Positions 40,335 to 49,670 of a stretch of 64,000 bases of DNA are shown here, piece by piece. The notes beneath the pieces were generated by a model, which was not told where the DNA came from, did no database searches, and worked only from the letters and a program-made list of their open reading frames with translations. The DNA comes from JACQLN01 sp049274895. Lineage in GTDB: Bacteria; Patescibacteriota; Minisyncoccia; JACQLN01. The stretch covers positions 10,404 through 74,403 of the forward strand of contig JBASTM010000011.1 of assembly GCA_049274895.1 (NCBI GenBank), written 5' to 3'. The position numbers were made by a program, and so were the translations under genes. Each line of letters opens with the position of its first letter. Position 1 is the first letter of the stretch.

Positions 40335-42068
40335 TTAATCGTCGATATATTTTCTAAACCATGCTTCCAAATCCAATAACTGCCATAAAAAAAATGAATT
40401 ATCGCCTTTGCCGGAAAAAAACTCATCAACCTTCTCTTTAACTTTAACACTGTTCCAATAAGGCCGGTTTTTGAAACTCGGAGAATTTATGATGTCGTAA
40501 ACTTCTTTTTTGAAATGCCGCCTCAACCATTTAGTTTGAAAAGCCCCGAAGAAAAACTTGGGCTTATTCTTGCCCTCGTCCGGAACGATTCCTTCCATAG
40601 AATCGCGCAACAAAGTTTTGAACCGGCCGTCCTCCATTTTTAACCTTTTAGGCAGAAAAAAACAAAATTCCGCCAAACGATAATCCAAATACGGCACTCT
40701 TAACTCCCGGCCATACGCCATGCTTATGTGATCGTTGAAACGCAAAACCCGCGGCATCTTTATATATTTTATATCTCTATACTGCATATTTAAGAGATCG
40801 GACTTAAAAGGTTTCGGAAAATCTGTTTTTAAATCCTTAAATTTTAAAGCAAATTTTGAATCTATTATTCCCGGTTCGCCTTCGCGGGTGAGATCCTGAC
40901 TTATATTGTTTTCTCTGCCGCCGGTCTCGTAATACTTATACCCACCCAAAATCTCGTCCGCACCCTGGCCCTCCAAAAGAACTTTTACCCCCAGTATTCC
41001 AGTTTCTTCGTATAAATTGAAATAATTTATGGTGGAAAAACCTCCATAGGGCTCGTCTTGTATCTCCGTCAACCTATCTTTAAGCCACCAAGTTTTTTCG
41101 GGCGTGAGTTTGCTGGTATACAAAAAATTTTTCTGTTTTTTAGAAAGCAAGTTTTTCAAATACTTAACCTCGTCGTAATCGGCGTCAGCCAGCCCGGCCG
41201 AAAAAAGACGGAGCTGTTCGCCCATCAGACTGTTCGCAAAAAAAAGCATACTCATAGAATCCAGGCCACTGGAAACGTTAAGCCCCACCGGCGCGTCGCT
41301 TCTGAATTGCAATCTGATGGCGTCGGCCATTAATGTTTTAAACAAATCTAAAGCGTCGGTTCGGGAAATGTTGTCATATTGATTCTCTTTATCCTTAAGT
41401 AAGGCTAAATCCCAATAAGTTTTAATCGTTAATTTATTTTTCTTCCATACAGCGCATTCGCCCGGCATGAGGCGGTTTATTCCCTTAAAAAAAGTCTCTT
41501 TGGAATGATCATAAAAAGCGTGACGTAAATATTCAAATATTATTTTATCGTTCGGCTGAGAACCAACACCCAGTTTAATCAACGCTTTTATTTCGGAAGC
41601 AAACTTAAAAACGCCATTTTCAAAAGAATAATAAAAGGGTTTTATGCCGAAATTGTCACGGGCGCAGAACAGTTCTTTTTCTCTCGTATCGTAAATGGCA
41701 AAAGCGAACTGTCCGTTAAATTTAAGTAAACAACTCTTTCCCCATTTTTGATAAGCAGCTAACAAAACTTCGGTATCGGTTCCGGTTTTAAACTTAAATT
41801 CGGAAAGTTCTTTCTTTAACTCGATGAAATTAAAAATCTCTCCGTTAAAAACGACTACAAAACGTTTATCGTGGCTAAACATAGGCTGATTACCAGCTAA
41901 AGATAAATCTAAAATAGCTAATCTCCTATGCCCAAGAGCTACAACCTCATCAGTAATACCATAATAAACACCTTCTCCGTCGGGACCACGGTGTTTCATT
42001 GAATCACGCGCTTCGATAAATATTTTTTTATTTATCTTTCCGCCGATTTGTCCAATTATGGCACACAT
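40335..42068 (-). CDS. asnB: Asparagine synthase-type glutamine amidotransferase
   Basis: A 577-residue class II amidotransferase. Cys2 of MCAIIGQIGG is the glutaminase nucleophile; MKHRGPDGEGVYY, LGHRRLAILDLSLAGNQPMF and FNGEIFNF complete the Ntn domain (about 1-200). The synthetase domain has the PP-loop variant VGLNVSSGLDSMSMLFFANS (about residues 256-275; S-G-G/L-D-S) and later RELRVPYLDYRLAEF. It either makes asparagine or, in glycan clusters, amidates uronic acids (WbpS/Lst-type); a uronate-forming dehydrogenase is present at 20048. One base overlaps the next gene (TAATG). Confidence 0.9.
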   Translation of the reverse strand: MCAIIGQIGGKINKKIFIEARDSMKHRGPDGEGVYYGITDEVVALGHRRLAILDLSLAGNQPMFSHDKRFVVVFNGEIFNFIELKKELSEFKFKTGTDTEVLLAAYQKWGKSCLLKFNGQFAFAIYDTREKELFCARDNFGIKPFYYSFENGVFKFASEIKALIKLGVGSQPNDKIIFEYLRHAFYDHSKETFFKGINRLMPGECAVWKKNKLTIKTYWDLALLKDKENQYDNISRTDALDLFKTLMADAIRLQFRSDAPVGLNVSSGLDSMSMLFFANSLMGEQLRLFSAGLADADYDEVKYLKNLLSKKQKNFLYTSKLTPEKTWWLKDRLTEIQDEPYGGFSTINYFNLYEETGILGVKVLLEGQGADEILGGYKYYETGGRENNISQDLTREGEPGIIDSKFALKFKDLKTDFPKPFKSDLLNMQYRDIKYIKMPRVLRFNDHISMAYGRELRVPYLDYRLAEFCFFLPKRLKMEDGRFKTLLRDSMEGIVPDEGKNKPKFFFGAFQTKWLRRHFKKEVYDIINSPSFKNRPYWNSVKVKEKVDEFFSGKGDNSFFLWQLLDLEAWFRKYIDD

Positions 42069-42892
42069 TATATTTTTTTCTTATCTGCCATAATCTGTAT
42101 CCATCCCTCGCCATGGATTATACGGCTTTTTAAAGTTTCGTAGTCATATCTTTCAAACTTGACCCGGCGGATGTTTTCGAAACCGGCTTTTTCGAACCAG
42201 TTTCTGATTTCGGTTTCGGTATAACGATGGGTATAAGGCGTATATAAATTATCCAGCAAATTGTAGCGCTTGTTGGGCGGAACACCGATAACTTTGAATA
42301 CGGTGTAAGCTGTTTTAAATGGTATCCATCTTTTTAGAAAAAACCTAAAAAAATCGTTAGTTAGCCATTTTAAACCTCCTTTACCATACATGGAAAGAAA
42401 AATCCGTCCGCCGGGTTTTGCCACCCGAACTAATTCATCAAATCCCTTTTTAGGCTCCGGCATCAACAAAAGTACACCGGAGCAAATAACATAATCGAAG
42501 TAATTATCTAAAAACGGAAGGTCTCCGGCGGAAGAATTCATAAGTTCTATATTGGAAAGCTCTTTAGCCCACTTTCTGTTTCTGCCAGCTTCCAAACCGG
42601 CCTCGTTTACATCCACACCTATAACTCTGGCCGCCCCCAGACGCCCCAAGGCCACCACGAATCTGCCTTGTCCGCAACCCACATCCAAACAGATTTTATT
42701 TTTAAACCACTCCATGGGGATACCCCATTTTTTTTGGCGTATGGTAAAAAGTTCCACAGACTCCTCAAATCTTTTTTCGTCGTAACCAGGAAATATCTCG
42801 TTATAAATAGAAGCGGTTTTATTTTCCGTTTGCGTGGGCTTAAACGACCAATTATCTTTTAGAGGTATTTTTAAAATATTTGTTTCTTTCAT
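42068..42892 (-). CDS. Class I SAM methyltransferase, tandem copy 2
   Basis: A 274-residue methyltransferase from ATG 42892 (MKETNILKI), which forms an ATGA overlap with the stop of copy 1; a start ten codons upstream would lie inside that gene. SAM motif I is CLDVGCGQGRFVVALGRLGA, followed by VIGVDVNEAGLEAG and DYVICSGVLLLMPEPKKGFD. The last 35 residues (FENIRRVKFERYDYETLKSR...) are almost identical in the two copies, including DNA, while the middles have diverged. Confidence 0.85.
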   Translation of the reverse strand: MKETNILKIPLKDNWSFKPTQTENKTASIYNEIFPGYDEKRFEESVELFTIRQKKWGIPMEWFKNKICLDVGCGQGRFVVALGRLGAARVIGVDVNEAGLEAGRNRKWAKELSNIELMNSSAGDLPFLDNYFDYVICSGVLLLMPEPKKGFDELVRVAKPGGRIFLSMYGKGGLKWLTNDFFRFFLKRWIPFKTAYTVFKVIGVPPNKRYNLLDNLYTPYTHRYTETEIRNWFEKAGFENIRRVKFERYDYETLKSRIIHGEGWIQIMADKKKI

Positions 42893-43659
42893 TGTTTTTT
42901 GTCGGCGTAAATCTGTATCCATCCCTCACCATGGATGATGCGGCTTTTTAAAGTTTCGTAATCGTATCTTTCGAATTTAACGCGGCGTATGTTTTCGAAT
43001 CCGGATTCCGAAAACCATCGACGGATTTCAGATTCCAAAAATCTATAACAGTAAGGCACGTATAAATTATCTAAGATGTTATATCTTTTATTGGCCGGAA
43101 TGCCGAAAAAAGAAAAAATAGACTCAACCACTTTAAACGGGATAATTCTACAAATGGAATATCTGAATAGATCATTGACCAGCCATTTAAAACCACCTCG
43201 GCCGTAAACCGAAAGAAACATTTTACCGCCCGGATTTAATACTCGAACAAGTTCGTTGAAAGCTTTTAAAGGATCGGGAGTATGATGTATAACACCGCTT
43301 GAAATCACATAATCAAAGCCGGCGTCAGGGAAGGGTAAATCCAAAACTGAACCTTCTTGGGCTAAGGCATTACTTATAACTCTTTCTTTGAGTCTTTGGT
43401 TAGATAGATCCACGGCCGGTTTACTTACGTCAATTCCCACCACTTTTTTCACGCCAAGTCTCGCCAAGGCCACCAAATATCTGCCACCGCCGCAACCAAC
43501 ATCGAGACAAACTTTGTTTTTGAACCAGTCCAGATCTATATTCCAAACCCTATGCCTTTTAAAAAACAAGTCTACCGAATCTTCGAAGAGCTTATCGGAA
43601 TAACCCGCAAACAAATTACCGTATATCAACGATGTTTTTTCTTTATAAATAGAAGACAT
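42889..43659 (-). CDS. Class I SAM methyltransferase, tandem copy 1
   Basis: A 256-residue methyltransferase, with CLDVGCGGGRYLVALARLGV (motif I, about residues 50-69), VVGIDVSKPAVDLS, DYVISSGVIHHTPDPLKAFN and RVLNPGGKMFLSVYGRGGFK. The V-I-H-H-T block is the usual class I pattern; copy 2 has VLLLMP there. Likely N- or O-methylates sugar intermediates. Seven bases separate it from paralogue C of the GT-B-like family. Confidence 0.85.
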   Translation of the reverse strand: MSSIYKEKTSLIYGNLFAGYSDKLFEDSVDLFFKRHRVWNIDLDWFKNKVCLDVGCGGGRYLVALARLGVKKVVGIDVSKPAVDLSNQRLKERVISNALAQEGSVLDLPFPDAGFDYVISSGVIHHTPDPLKAFNELVRVLNPGGKMFLSVYGRGGFKWLVNDLFRYSICRIIPFKVVESIFSFFGIPANKRYNILDNLYVPYCYRFLESEIRRWFSESGFENIRRVKFERYDYETLKSRIIHGEGWIQIYADKKQ

Positions 43660-43665
43660 TGTTTT

Positions 43666-45003
43666 TTATTTAACCCGGGAAATAATATATTCCGCCAACC
43701 GCCGACCGGAACCGCCGTCCAGTTTCCAACACTTTTCTTGAACTATCCTTTGTCTACCTTCTTTATCCAGATCTGGGTTGGCAAGATAATCTTTAATATA
43801 AAACGAAAAATCATCCGGATTCGTAGCTAACTTTATACCTCCGGTGTTAAGAAGCGATTTTTGATGGTCAAAATCATAAAACCGCCTCAGGCTTTTCCAA
43901 TAAGGATAATTTTTCGCGCCATCGAACCCTATAAAGACAACTGGTTTTCCAAAAACAACGGCATCCACGGCTAAAGTTGAAGCGAAAGCCACTACAACAT
44001 CGCTATGATACAGCAAATCAGCCAATTTGTCGTTAACTCTCAAATCTGATCTCAGGGAATCGGGACTTTCCGACGGCGCATCTATGGCTATTTTACCAGG
44101 AACAGCTTTGAAGGCACCTAAGTTAACATCGCCTACAAAATATAAACGTAGTATCAGTTGAACATCCAAATCAAGAAGTTTTTTTATGGCTACAGGATTA
44201 ACAGGATTGTCTTTGGAAAAAATGTTCGGAGTTGGAGCAAAAAAAACCGTTTTTTTAGAAGGATCCAAATTAAGTTTTTTGAACAATTCCTCTTTGGAAA
44301 TATTCCTGTGTTTAATATATTTATCGTAATGAGGAATACCCGACACAAAAATATCTTTCGGCTCGATATCGTTGTATTTTACAGTCTCATTCTTTATGCT
44401 TGGAGTGTTAACCACTAAGCTCCCAGGAATAAACCTGTTAAGACCATGTGTGGTTATGTTATCCCACGATCTCACCATGCCTAAAATCGGTATTCCCCTT
44501 TTCTTGGCTTCCCTAATTACAATAACATCGTGGGGTTCAAAAATATCGGTCGAAAAAACCATATCGGGGGAATATTTTTGGAAAAGATTGGAGAAATTTT
44601 CCTTATCCGAAAAACGGTAATCGAGCCATCTTAAAAACCGGCGAAAAAAACTAAAACGAGAAAGTTTGGCTATTAACGTCCAAAAAATAAAACCAACCCA
44701 GCGGTTATGTTGTTTAGCTTCGGTGAAACGGCAAATACGCCTAGAATCAGTATCTAAAGCGTTTAAAAACAAAGCCGCCAAAAAAGATTCTTTACGGGAA
44801 GGTTTCTTAAAATTCAAACCTTCAATTTTAACGTTGGTTCCGCCAAATCTTTCCTCATAAGATTCTTTTTTTTCGGCCGGAGCCAGCACTACGATGCTTA
44901 GATTCTCTTTGAGGCTTAATATTTTTAATACGTCCGTATCCAGAATGTTTCTCGCGATCAATCCGAAAAAAGACGTTATAAAAATTGTTTTCTTGTTTTC
45001 CAT
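43666..45003 (-). CDS. GT-B-like family paralogue C (SWDxIT family)
   Basis: A 445-residue protein from ATG 45003 (MENKKTIFITSFFGLIARNI); a longer frame upstream would cross the divergent promoter region. Family marks: RNILDTDVLKIL, GMVRSWDNITTHGLNRFIPG, LRLYFVGDVN, VVVAFASTLAVDAVVFGKPV and GRQRIVQEKCWKLDGGSGRR. Of the four copies this is closest to B. It is divergent from the methyltransferase at 45080. Confidence 0.68.
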   Translation of the reverse strand: MENKKTIFITSFFGLIARNILDTDVLKILSLKENLSIVVLAPAEKKESYEERFGGTNVKIEGLNFKKPSRKESFLAALFLNALDTDSRRICRFTEAKQHNRWVGFIFWTLIAKLSRFSFFRRFLRWLDYRFSDKENFSNLFQKYSPDMVFSTDIFEPHDVIVIREAKKRGIPILGMVRSWDNITTHGLNRFIPGSLVVNTPSIKNETVKYNDIEPKDIFVSGIPHYDKYIKHRNISKEELFKKLNLDPSKKTVFFAPTPNIFSKDNPVNPVAIKKLLDLDVQLILRLYFVGDVNLGAFKAVPGKIAIDAPSESPDSLRSDLRVNDKLADLLYHSDVVVAFASTLAVDAVVFGKPVVFIGFDGAKNYPYWKSLRRFYDFDHQKSLLNTGGIKLATNPDDFSFYIKDYLANPDLDKEGRQRIVQEKCWKLDGGSGRRLAEYIISRVK

Positions 45004-45079
45004 GACCGAATTCTCTAGTATCATATATAAAACCATACATACAGCCAAAATGTTATAAAAGACTGTAACTGTAAAATCG
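45004..45079. promoter_or_regulatory. Divergent promoter region
   Basis: A 76-base A/T-rich spacer between divergent genes. For the plus strand, TGT-TATAAA (45051-45059) is an extended -10. For the minus strand, TATATATGATAC words around 45017-45028 are possible -10 elements. No clear -35 partners were seen. Confidence 0.45.
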
Positions 45080-45832
45080 ATGAAATACTATACTTCCGAG
45101 GAATTAAGAGGTCAGAATCAGGCCGAGGCCCGAAATATTTTGGAAAAATGCTCGGGACCGTTCGTCCGGTACAACTTTGGCATAAACATATTCAAACACT
45201 GGTTTAATAAAGAATTCGACTCTGATCCCGATGTTAAAACACTAGATCTGGGAAGCGCCAGCGGCGCTTTTGAGGCTCAACTTAAAGATATCGGCTACAG
45301 CAATGTTTACGGCCTAGACATAGACGACTACCGCCTACCAAAAAACAAAGAATTCTTTAAAGATTTTAAAACAGCCGATTTGGGTTGGGACAAAATACCC
45401 TGGCCGGATAATCACTTCCAAATTGTCACCGGCTGGTGCATTTTACCCCATCTGGAAAATCCGTTCCACTGCGTACGTGAAATACACCGCATCTTGGCGC
45501 CTGGAGGAATTTTCATTTTCTCGGTTCCGCATGTAACTGCCAAACACAGCATAGATTATCTTTCCCAAAAAAAAGATTTTGGAAGTTATCGGGCCACCAA
45601 CAACCACTTGGTGATTTTCACCCCCGCCGTTATAAATAAAGCCATACTAAAATATTTTGATCTCTTAAACACCGAATTCGCGGTAAGAACCGCCAAAATT
45701 TTCAAAAGAGGTCTACAAGGAAAATTAAGAAAAATTCTTTATTTTGGAGCAGAAAAAATATCTCCTAAACTAAAAAGAAAAATAGATGAGCGTTGGGCTT
45801 ACGACGTTATTTATATAGTCAGAAAAAAATGA
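45080..45832 (+). CDS. Class I SAM methyltransferase
   Basis: A 250-residue methyltransferase with TLDLGSASGAFEAQLKDIGY (motif I, about residues 54-73), VYGLDIDDYRLP, WPDNHFQIVTGWCILPHLEN and RILAPGGIFIFSVPHVTAKH. It lacks any membrane helix. It opens a two-gene plus-strand unit inside an otherwise minus-strand locus; the next gene overlaps by 4 bases. Confidence 0.85.
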   Translation: MKYYTSEELRGQNQAEARNILEKCSGPFVRYNFGINIFKHWFNKEFDSDPDVKTLDLGSASGAFEAQLKDIGYSNVYGLDIDDYRLPKNKEFFKDFKTADLGWDKIPWPDNHFQIVTGWCILPHLENPFHCVREIHRILAPGGIFIFSVPHVTAKHSIDYLSQKKDFGSYRATNNHLVIFTPAVINKAILKYFDLLNTEFAVRTAKIFKRGLQGKLRKILYFGAEKISPKLKRKIDERWAYDVIYIVRKK

Positions 45833-47178
45833 AAACTCTGTTTTTATTCATACCTCATTATGTTTTCAGTTCCGACTTGCTGCATACCGATTACATAAAA
45901 ATATTGTCCGAAAACTATAAAGTGGTAATTTTTAGCCCTATTTTCGAATCAGAAAACCCTGCCGGCTACTACTACTCGCCCAACGTAACATACATACCTT
46001 GGCTGGAGGAAAACCCCAAATTTTGGCTATTTTTTACCAAAATCTTGCGGGTTTCTTTGATCAGAGAGTTCGATAATTTGGAATACTATAAATTGCGTCA
46101 GTTGACCAAAGCCAATTTAAACTGGCAGAGAAAAATACTTAGACGAGCAGGGTGGTTTTTACCAAGATTCATGCTTACAGCCAAGTTCTTCACCAAATTG
46201 GAAGAATTTTTAATAGGCAATTCCCCGAAATTTCAAATGTTGACTAAAAAATACAAGCCGAGCATAGTAGTAACCTGCACTCCCGGATTCAGTTTTTTAG
46301 AGGCTGAAGCCATAATCATGGCTAAAAAAAATAGATTAAAAACAATAGCTATTGATTCGAGTTGGGACAATTTTACTTCTAATGCAGTCCAATTCAGAAA
46401 AACCGATTACCTGGCTTGTTGGAACGAGATAATGAAAAAAGAAGCTATGGAAATTCATACTTACACCGAAGATAAAGTTTTTGTTTCCGGGGTATATCGT
46501 TTCGACCATCATTTTAAGGCAAATCCGCAAGACGTTTCCAGAAAAGAATTTCTTAAAAATAAAAATCTTGATCCTAACTTAAAAACTCTGTTTTTAAGCA
46601 CGGTCCCGCCCAATACCTACCCTTTTCAGTACGATGTCTGGCGCAAAGTGGTTGAAATGCGTCGTGATGGGCGGATTCCCAACGTTAATTTACTGATACG
46701 CTTACATCCCAACGATGACATCACTAAATACGAGGAGTTTAAAAAACTCGAAAATGTTCATATAGAACCAGCTGGCCACAACAAGCCTAAAACCAAAGAA
46801 AGTGGCCATAAAGTTGAAATGGACAAAAGTGATTTAGATAATCTTCGTCATTCCCTAAAATACACCGACGTCAACGTAAATTTCAGGTCCAGTTTAAGCC
46901 TTGAAGCCACTATATACGATAAACCCGTGATAAACATAGCTCTTTTCGGCTATGTCAATCGCTATCGAGTGGATTGGTATATTCCTATAATAAAAAGCGG
47001 CGGGGTAAAACTAGCCGAAAGTGAAGAAGAATTGTCCGGCTACATCAACGATTACTTAAAAAATCCCAATTTGGATTCGGCAGGCCGAAAAGAAATTTTC
47101 AACCAATACGTTAAATTCAGAGACGGAAACTCGAGCACCCGCAGCGTCGAAATCCTGAGTAAAATCATAAATTCCTAG
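45829..47178 (+). CDS. GT-B-like family paralogue D (most diverged)
   Basis: A 449-residue protein starting at ATG 45829 (MKTLFLFIPHYVFSSDLLHT), which overlaps the preceding TGA by ATGA. Family marks are weaker than in A-C: DLLHTDYIKIL, AIDSSWDNFTSNAVQFRKTD, LLIRLHPNDD (the H-P-N of CDP-glycerol/capsule transferases, F/L-P-P-N in the others), VNFRSSLSLEATIYDKPVIN and GRKEIFNQYVKFRDGNSSTR. The conserved R-x-H-P-N-D motif supports a GT-B sugar or polyol phosphate transferase. It converges with, and overlaps by 14 bases, the flippase gene. Confidence 0.68.
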   Translation: MKTLFLFIPHYVFSSDLLHTDYIKILSENYKVVIFSPIFESENPAGYYYSPNVTYIPWLEENPKFWLFFTKILRVSLIREFDNLEYYKLRQLTKANLNWQRKILRRAGWFLPRFMLTAKFFTKLEEFLIGNSPKFQMLTKKYKPSIVVTCTPGFSFLEAEAIIMAKKNRLKTIAIDSSWDNFTSNAVQFRKTDYLACWNEIMKKEAMEIHTYTEDKVFVSGVYRFDHHFKANPQDVSRKEFLKNKNLDPNLKTLFLSTVPPNTYPFQYDVWRKVVEMRRDGRIPNVNLLIRLHPNDDITKYEEFKKLENVHIEPAGHNKPKTKESGHKVEMDKSDLDNLRHSLKYTDVNVNFRSSLSLEATIYDKPVINIALFGYVNRYRVDWYIPIIKSGGVKLAESEEELSGYINDYLKNPNLDSAGRKEIFNQYVKFRDGNSSTRSVEILSKIINS

Positions 47179-48562
47179 AAATCTTTCTTCTGAACACGGC
47201 TTTTAAAAAAGCTGTGGTTTTTTTTGTTCCCTCTTTGATTATTTTTTTATCCACCGCGTCAAAAACAAAAAAACTTTTTAAGTCAAACATAAGATAAGAG
47301 TGCGACTTTATTAAGTAAATAAAAAATAGAACTGTGGTTAAGGCGTACGTTAAAACCCACTCTATAGCCGCTCCAGTAACGCCAAATAAAGGCAACAATA
47401 TAGCCAAAAATATCGGAGATAGGAGTGATTCATCCAACGACCGAAGAGTGAGAATTTTGATTTCTTTTAACGCCGTAAGCATCATTCTTAAAATCTTGTA
47501 AACGCCGTACAACAAAACTATTCCTGTCATTATCCAAAAAAGATACAGAGACGGAATATATTTAGGAAAAGCGATATATACGATCACAGGAACAACAGCA
47601 GCGGAAAAAAGAGCCAAAACAAACGCCAAAAAAATTGAGTATTTGGTCATACGGGTAAAAATATATTTCATTCTATTTTTATCATCCAACTCCCGAGGTA
47701 ACAAAGCCGCCAAGGTGCCAAGAGGCATAAGCCGAACTATCATGGCTATAATGTTTCTCGCGAAAATAAAATAACCCACCGCTTCGGTGTTTAAAAAAAT
47801 TCTGATCAGCCACGGGCGCAAGCTGGCCGAAATACGGGACGTCACGAATCTAACACTAAACCAAACTCCGTAATTTTTCAGCAAACCCCTTAAAATAGAA
47901 AATTTGACTGCAGAAACTCCTTTTAAGGTTTTCGAATAAAGACCCCAAAAACGAAAAGAAGAAAAAGAAAAAGTGGCCAAGTTACCTATAATATAGGCTC
48001 CCATAACCTGTGTGACGCCAAAACCCTGCCAAAACAAAAAAAACAAGATACTTAAAAACTTAACGGCTTCCCCGAAAACAGGAGCACCGACAAGAGAAAA
48101 ATTAAGTCTGCTTTTAAAAAAAAGTTCCAAAGCCGACTGAGCCACTCTAAAAATCAAAACAGAAATCGCCAATTGGAGATATAAAGTTATATTTTGATGA
48201 TAATAACCAGCAACGAATTTAGACCCCAATATAACACAAACACTCAATAACGCGGCCAAACCAACTTTTAAAATAAAATATTCCCAAAAAATCCTCTTAG
48301 CCGACGATAACTTTTCTTCCTTAAAATATTTACTCAAATCCACCGACACCACAGAATCAACGAACCCTGCCGACAAACTTTCGGCAATGGCGGCCACCGA
48401 AATTATAAGCTGGTACAAACCGTATTCGTAAACACTTAAAAGACCCACTATTAAGAATGAATTTAAAACAGTAGCTCCGTAAAATACCAAACTCCAAAAA
48501 CCCTCTTTGGTTTCGCCCTCGATGAATTTTTCCGAAAAAGAATATTTTTTCTCTTTGTTCAT
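47165..48562 (-). CDS. Wzx-like polysaccharide flippase
   Basis: A 465-residue protein of the MATE/MOP superfamily with about twelve to fourteen helices. Features: the early FWSLVFYGATVLNSFLIVGL, GLYQLIISVAAIAESLSAGF, the acidic/basic loop VDLSKYFKEEKLSSAKRIFW and MTKYSIFLAFVLALFSAAVV. It would flip lipid-linked oligosaccharide across the membrane for the ligase at 10767. Four bases separate it from the GT4 gene above on the same strand. Confidence 0.87.
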   Translation of the reverse strand: MNKEKKYSFSEKFIEGETKEGFWSLVFYGATVLNSFLIVGLLSVYEYGLYQLIISVAAIAESLSAGFVDSVVSVDLSKYFKEEKLSSAKRIFWEYFILKVGLAALLSVCVILGSKFVAGYYHQNITLYLQLAISVLIFRVAQSALELFFKSRLNFSLVGAPVFGEAVKFLSILFFLFWQGFGVTQVMGAYIIGNLATFSFSSFRFWGLYSKTLKGVSAVKFSILRGLLKNYGVWFSVRFVTSRISASLRPWLIRIFLNTEAVGYFIFARNIIAMIVRLMPLGTLAALLPRELDDKNRMKYIFTRMTKYSIFLAFVLALFSAAVVPVIVYIAFPKYIPSLYLFWIMTGIVLLYGVYKILRMMLTALKEIKILTLRSLDESLLSPIFLAILLPLFGVTGAAIEWVLTYALTTVLFFIYLIKSHSYLMFDLKSFFVFDAVDKKIIKEGTKKTTAFLKAVFRRKISRNL

Positions 48563-48566
48563 TAAA

Positions 48567-49625
48567 TTAAATTCTTGAAAATTCCTTAGAAAGAATTTCT
48601 ATCAAAAGAGCTAGACTATGTTTCTCGACGGCTATCTCTCTAAGTTCCTTTCCCATTTCCTGTTTCAACTCCTTAGATAAACACAAAAGTTTTATAATCT
48701 TTTTCGACAAATCGTCGGCGTCATTTTCGTTAAAAAGGCATGTTTCTTTTAATTTAGGCGGGAGAATCCGATCAAATAGTTTATTGGAAACTAAAATAGG
48801 CGTCTCGCAGGCCATGGCCTCGACAACGGCTTTATCGAAACTTCCCGTGGCCGTTAAATTAACGAATACGCCGCTCCTCACGTAAACAAGTGGAGTATCA
48901 ATGTTCCTTACCGGTTTCCCAAAAACAACTTTGCCGTCAGCCGTCAAATCAGCGGCCATATTTTTTATTTTTTCCAAATAAACCCGGTTACTTTCGGAAA
49001 CAGCGGCGCCAACCACATTAACGACAAAAGAAATATTTTGTCTGTCTAAAATACGGGTAGCCGCCAAAAGACATTCCAAATTTTTTATGGGTGAAACCCG
49101 ACCAAGATACAATACCGAATTTTCTCTACGAACCGAATCCTGATTTCTCTTAAAAAAATCTGTGTCTATACCCACCGGCATCAGGCGTGTTTTTTTAAAC
49201 CCGGAAACGAAAGAAAATGGCGAGGTGCAAAAAACCCGATGCGACAAAAAAATACCTAATTTGGTGGTTAGCGAACCAAGCGGATGGTTGTACCATAAAA
49301 ACACCTGTTTTCCTCCTATTTTCCAAAACAAACCGCCCAACAAAATATATAACGGGTTCATGTGCACAAAAACCGAGTTGTAGTCTTTTCTCAGAATCCA
49401 AATATATTTGTAAAAAAGAAATACTCGCCTCCAACGGCTAGATCCATATTCCTTTCTTAAAGAAAAAACCCGAACATTAACAGGGAGTTCGGTTCGACCT
49501 TGATAAAGACAGATCACGTTGATTCTATCTACCTTTCTAGATAACTCTTCTATCCAGCGGTGGTAAACACCTAAAACGTCGTCGTTTTTATCTACCTTTT
49601 GGGTTATAAACAATAATTTGATCAT
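48567..49625 (-). CDS. GT4 glycosyltransferase
   Basis: A 352-residue GT-B retaining transferase. SVLYLGRVSPIKNLECLLAA marks the donor domain (about residues 170-189), with VVNVVGAAV, GSFDKAVVEAMACETPILVS as the E-x7-E site (here DK-AV-VE). The acceptor half has HMNPLYILLGGLFWKIGGKQ and LMPVGIDTDFFKRN. Donor specificity unknown. It lies downstream of the SDR epimerase with a terminator in the gap. Confidence 0.88.
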   Translation of the reverse strand: MIKLLFITQKVDKNDDVLGVYHRWIEELSRKVDRINVICLYQGRTELPVNVRVFSLRKEYGSSRWRRVFLFYKYIWILRKDYNSVFVHMNPLYILLGGLFWKIGGKQVFLWYNHPLGSLTTKLGIFLSHRVFCTSPFSFVSGFKKTRLMPVGIDTDFFKRNQDSVRRENSVLYLGRVSPIKNLECLLAATRILDRQNISFVVNVVGAAVSESNRVYLEKIKNMAADLTADGKVVFGKPVRNIDTPLVYVRSGVFVNLTATGSFDKAVVEAMACETPILVSNKLFDRILPPKLKETCLFNENDADDLSKKIIKLLCLSKELKQEMGKELREIAVEKHSLALLIEILSKEFSRI

Positions 49626-49645
49626 ATCATCAAGACATCACATCA

Positions 49646-49670
49646 AAAAGGAGCTTAGATAAGCTCCTTG
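49646..49670 (-). terminator. Intrinsic terminator overlapping the epimerase stop
   Basis: AAGGAGCTTA/TAAGCTCCTT (10-bp stem, 2-base loop GA/TC; 49649-49670), followed on the minus strand by TTTTTGATG. It covers the last codons of the epimerase gene. Confidence 0.75.
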
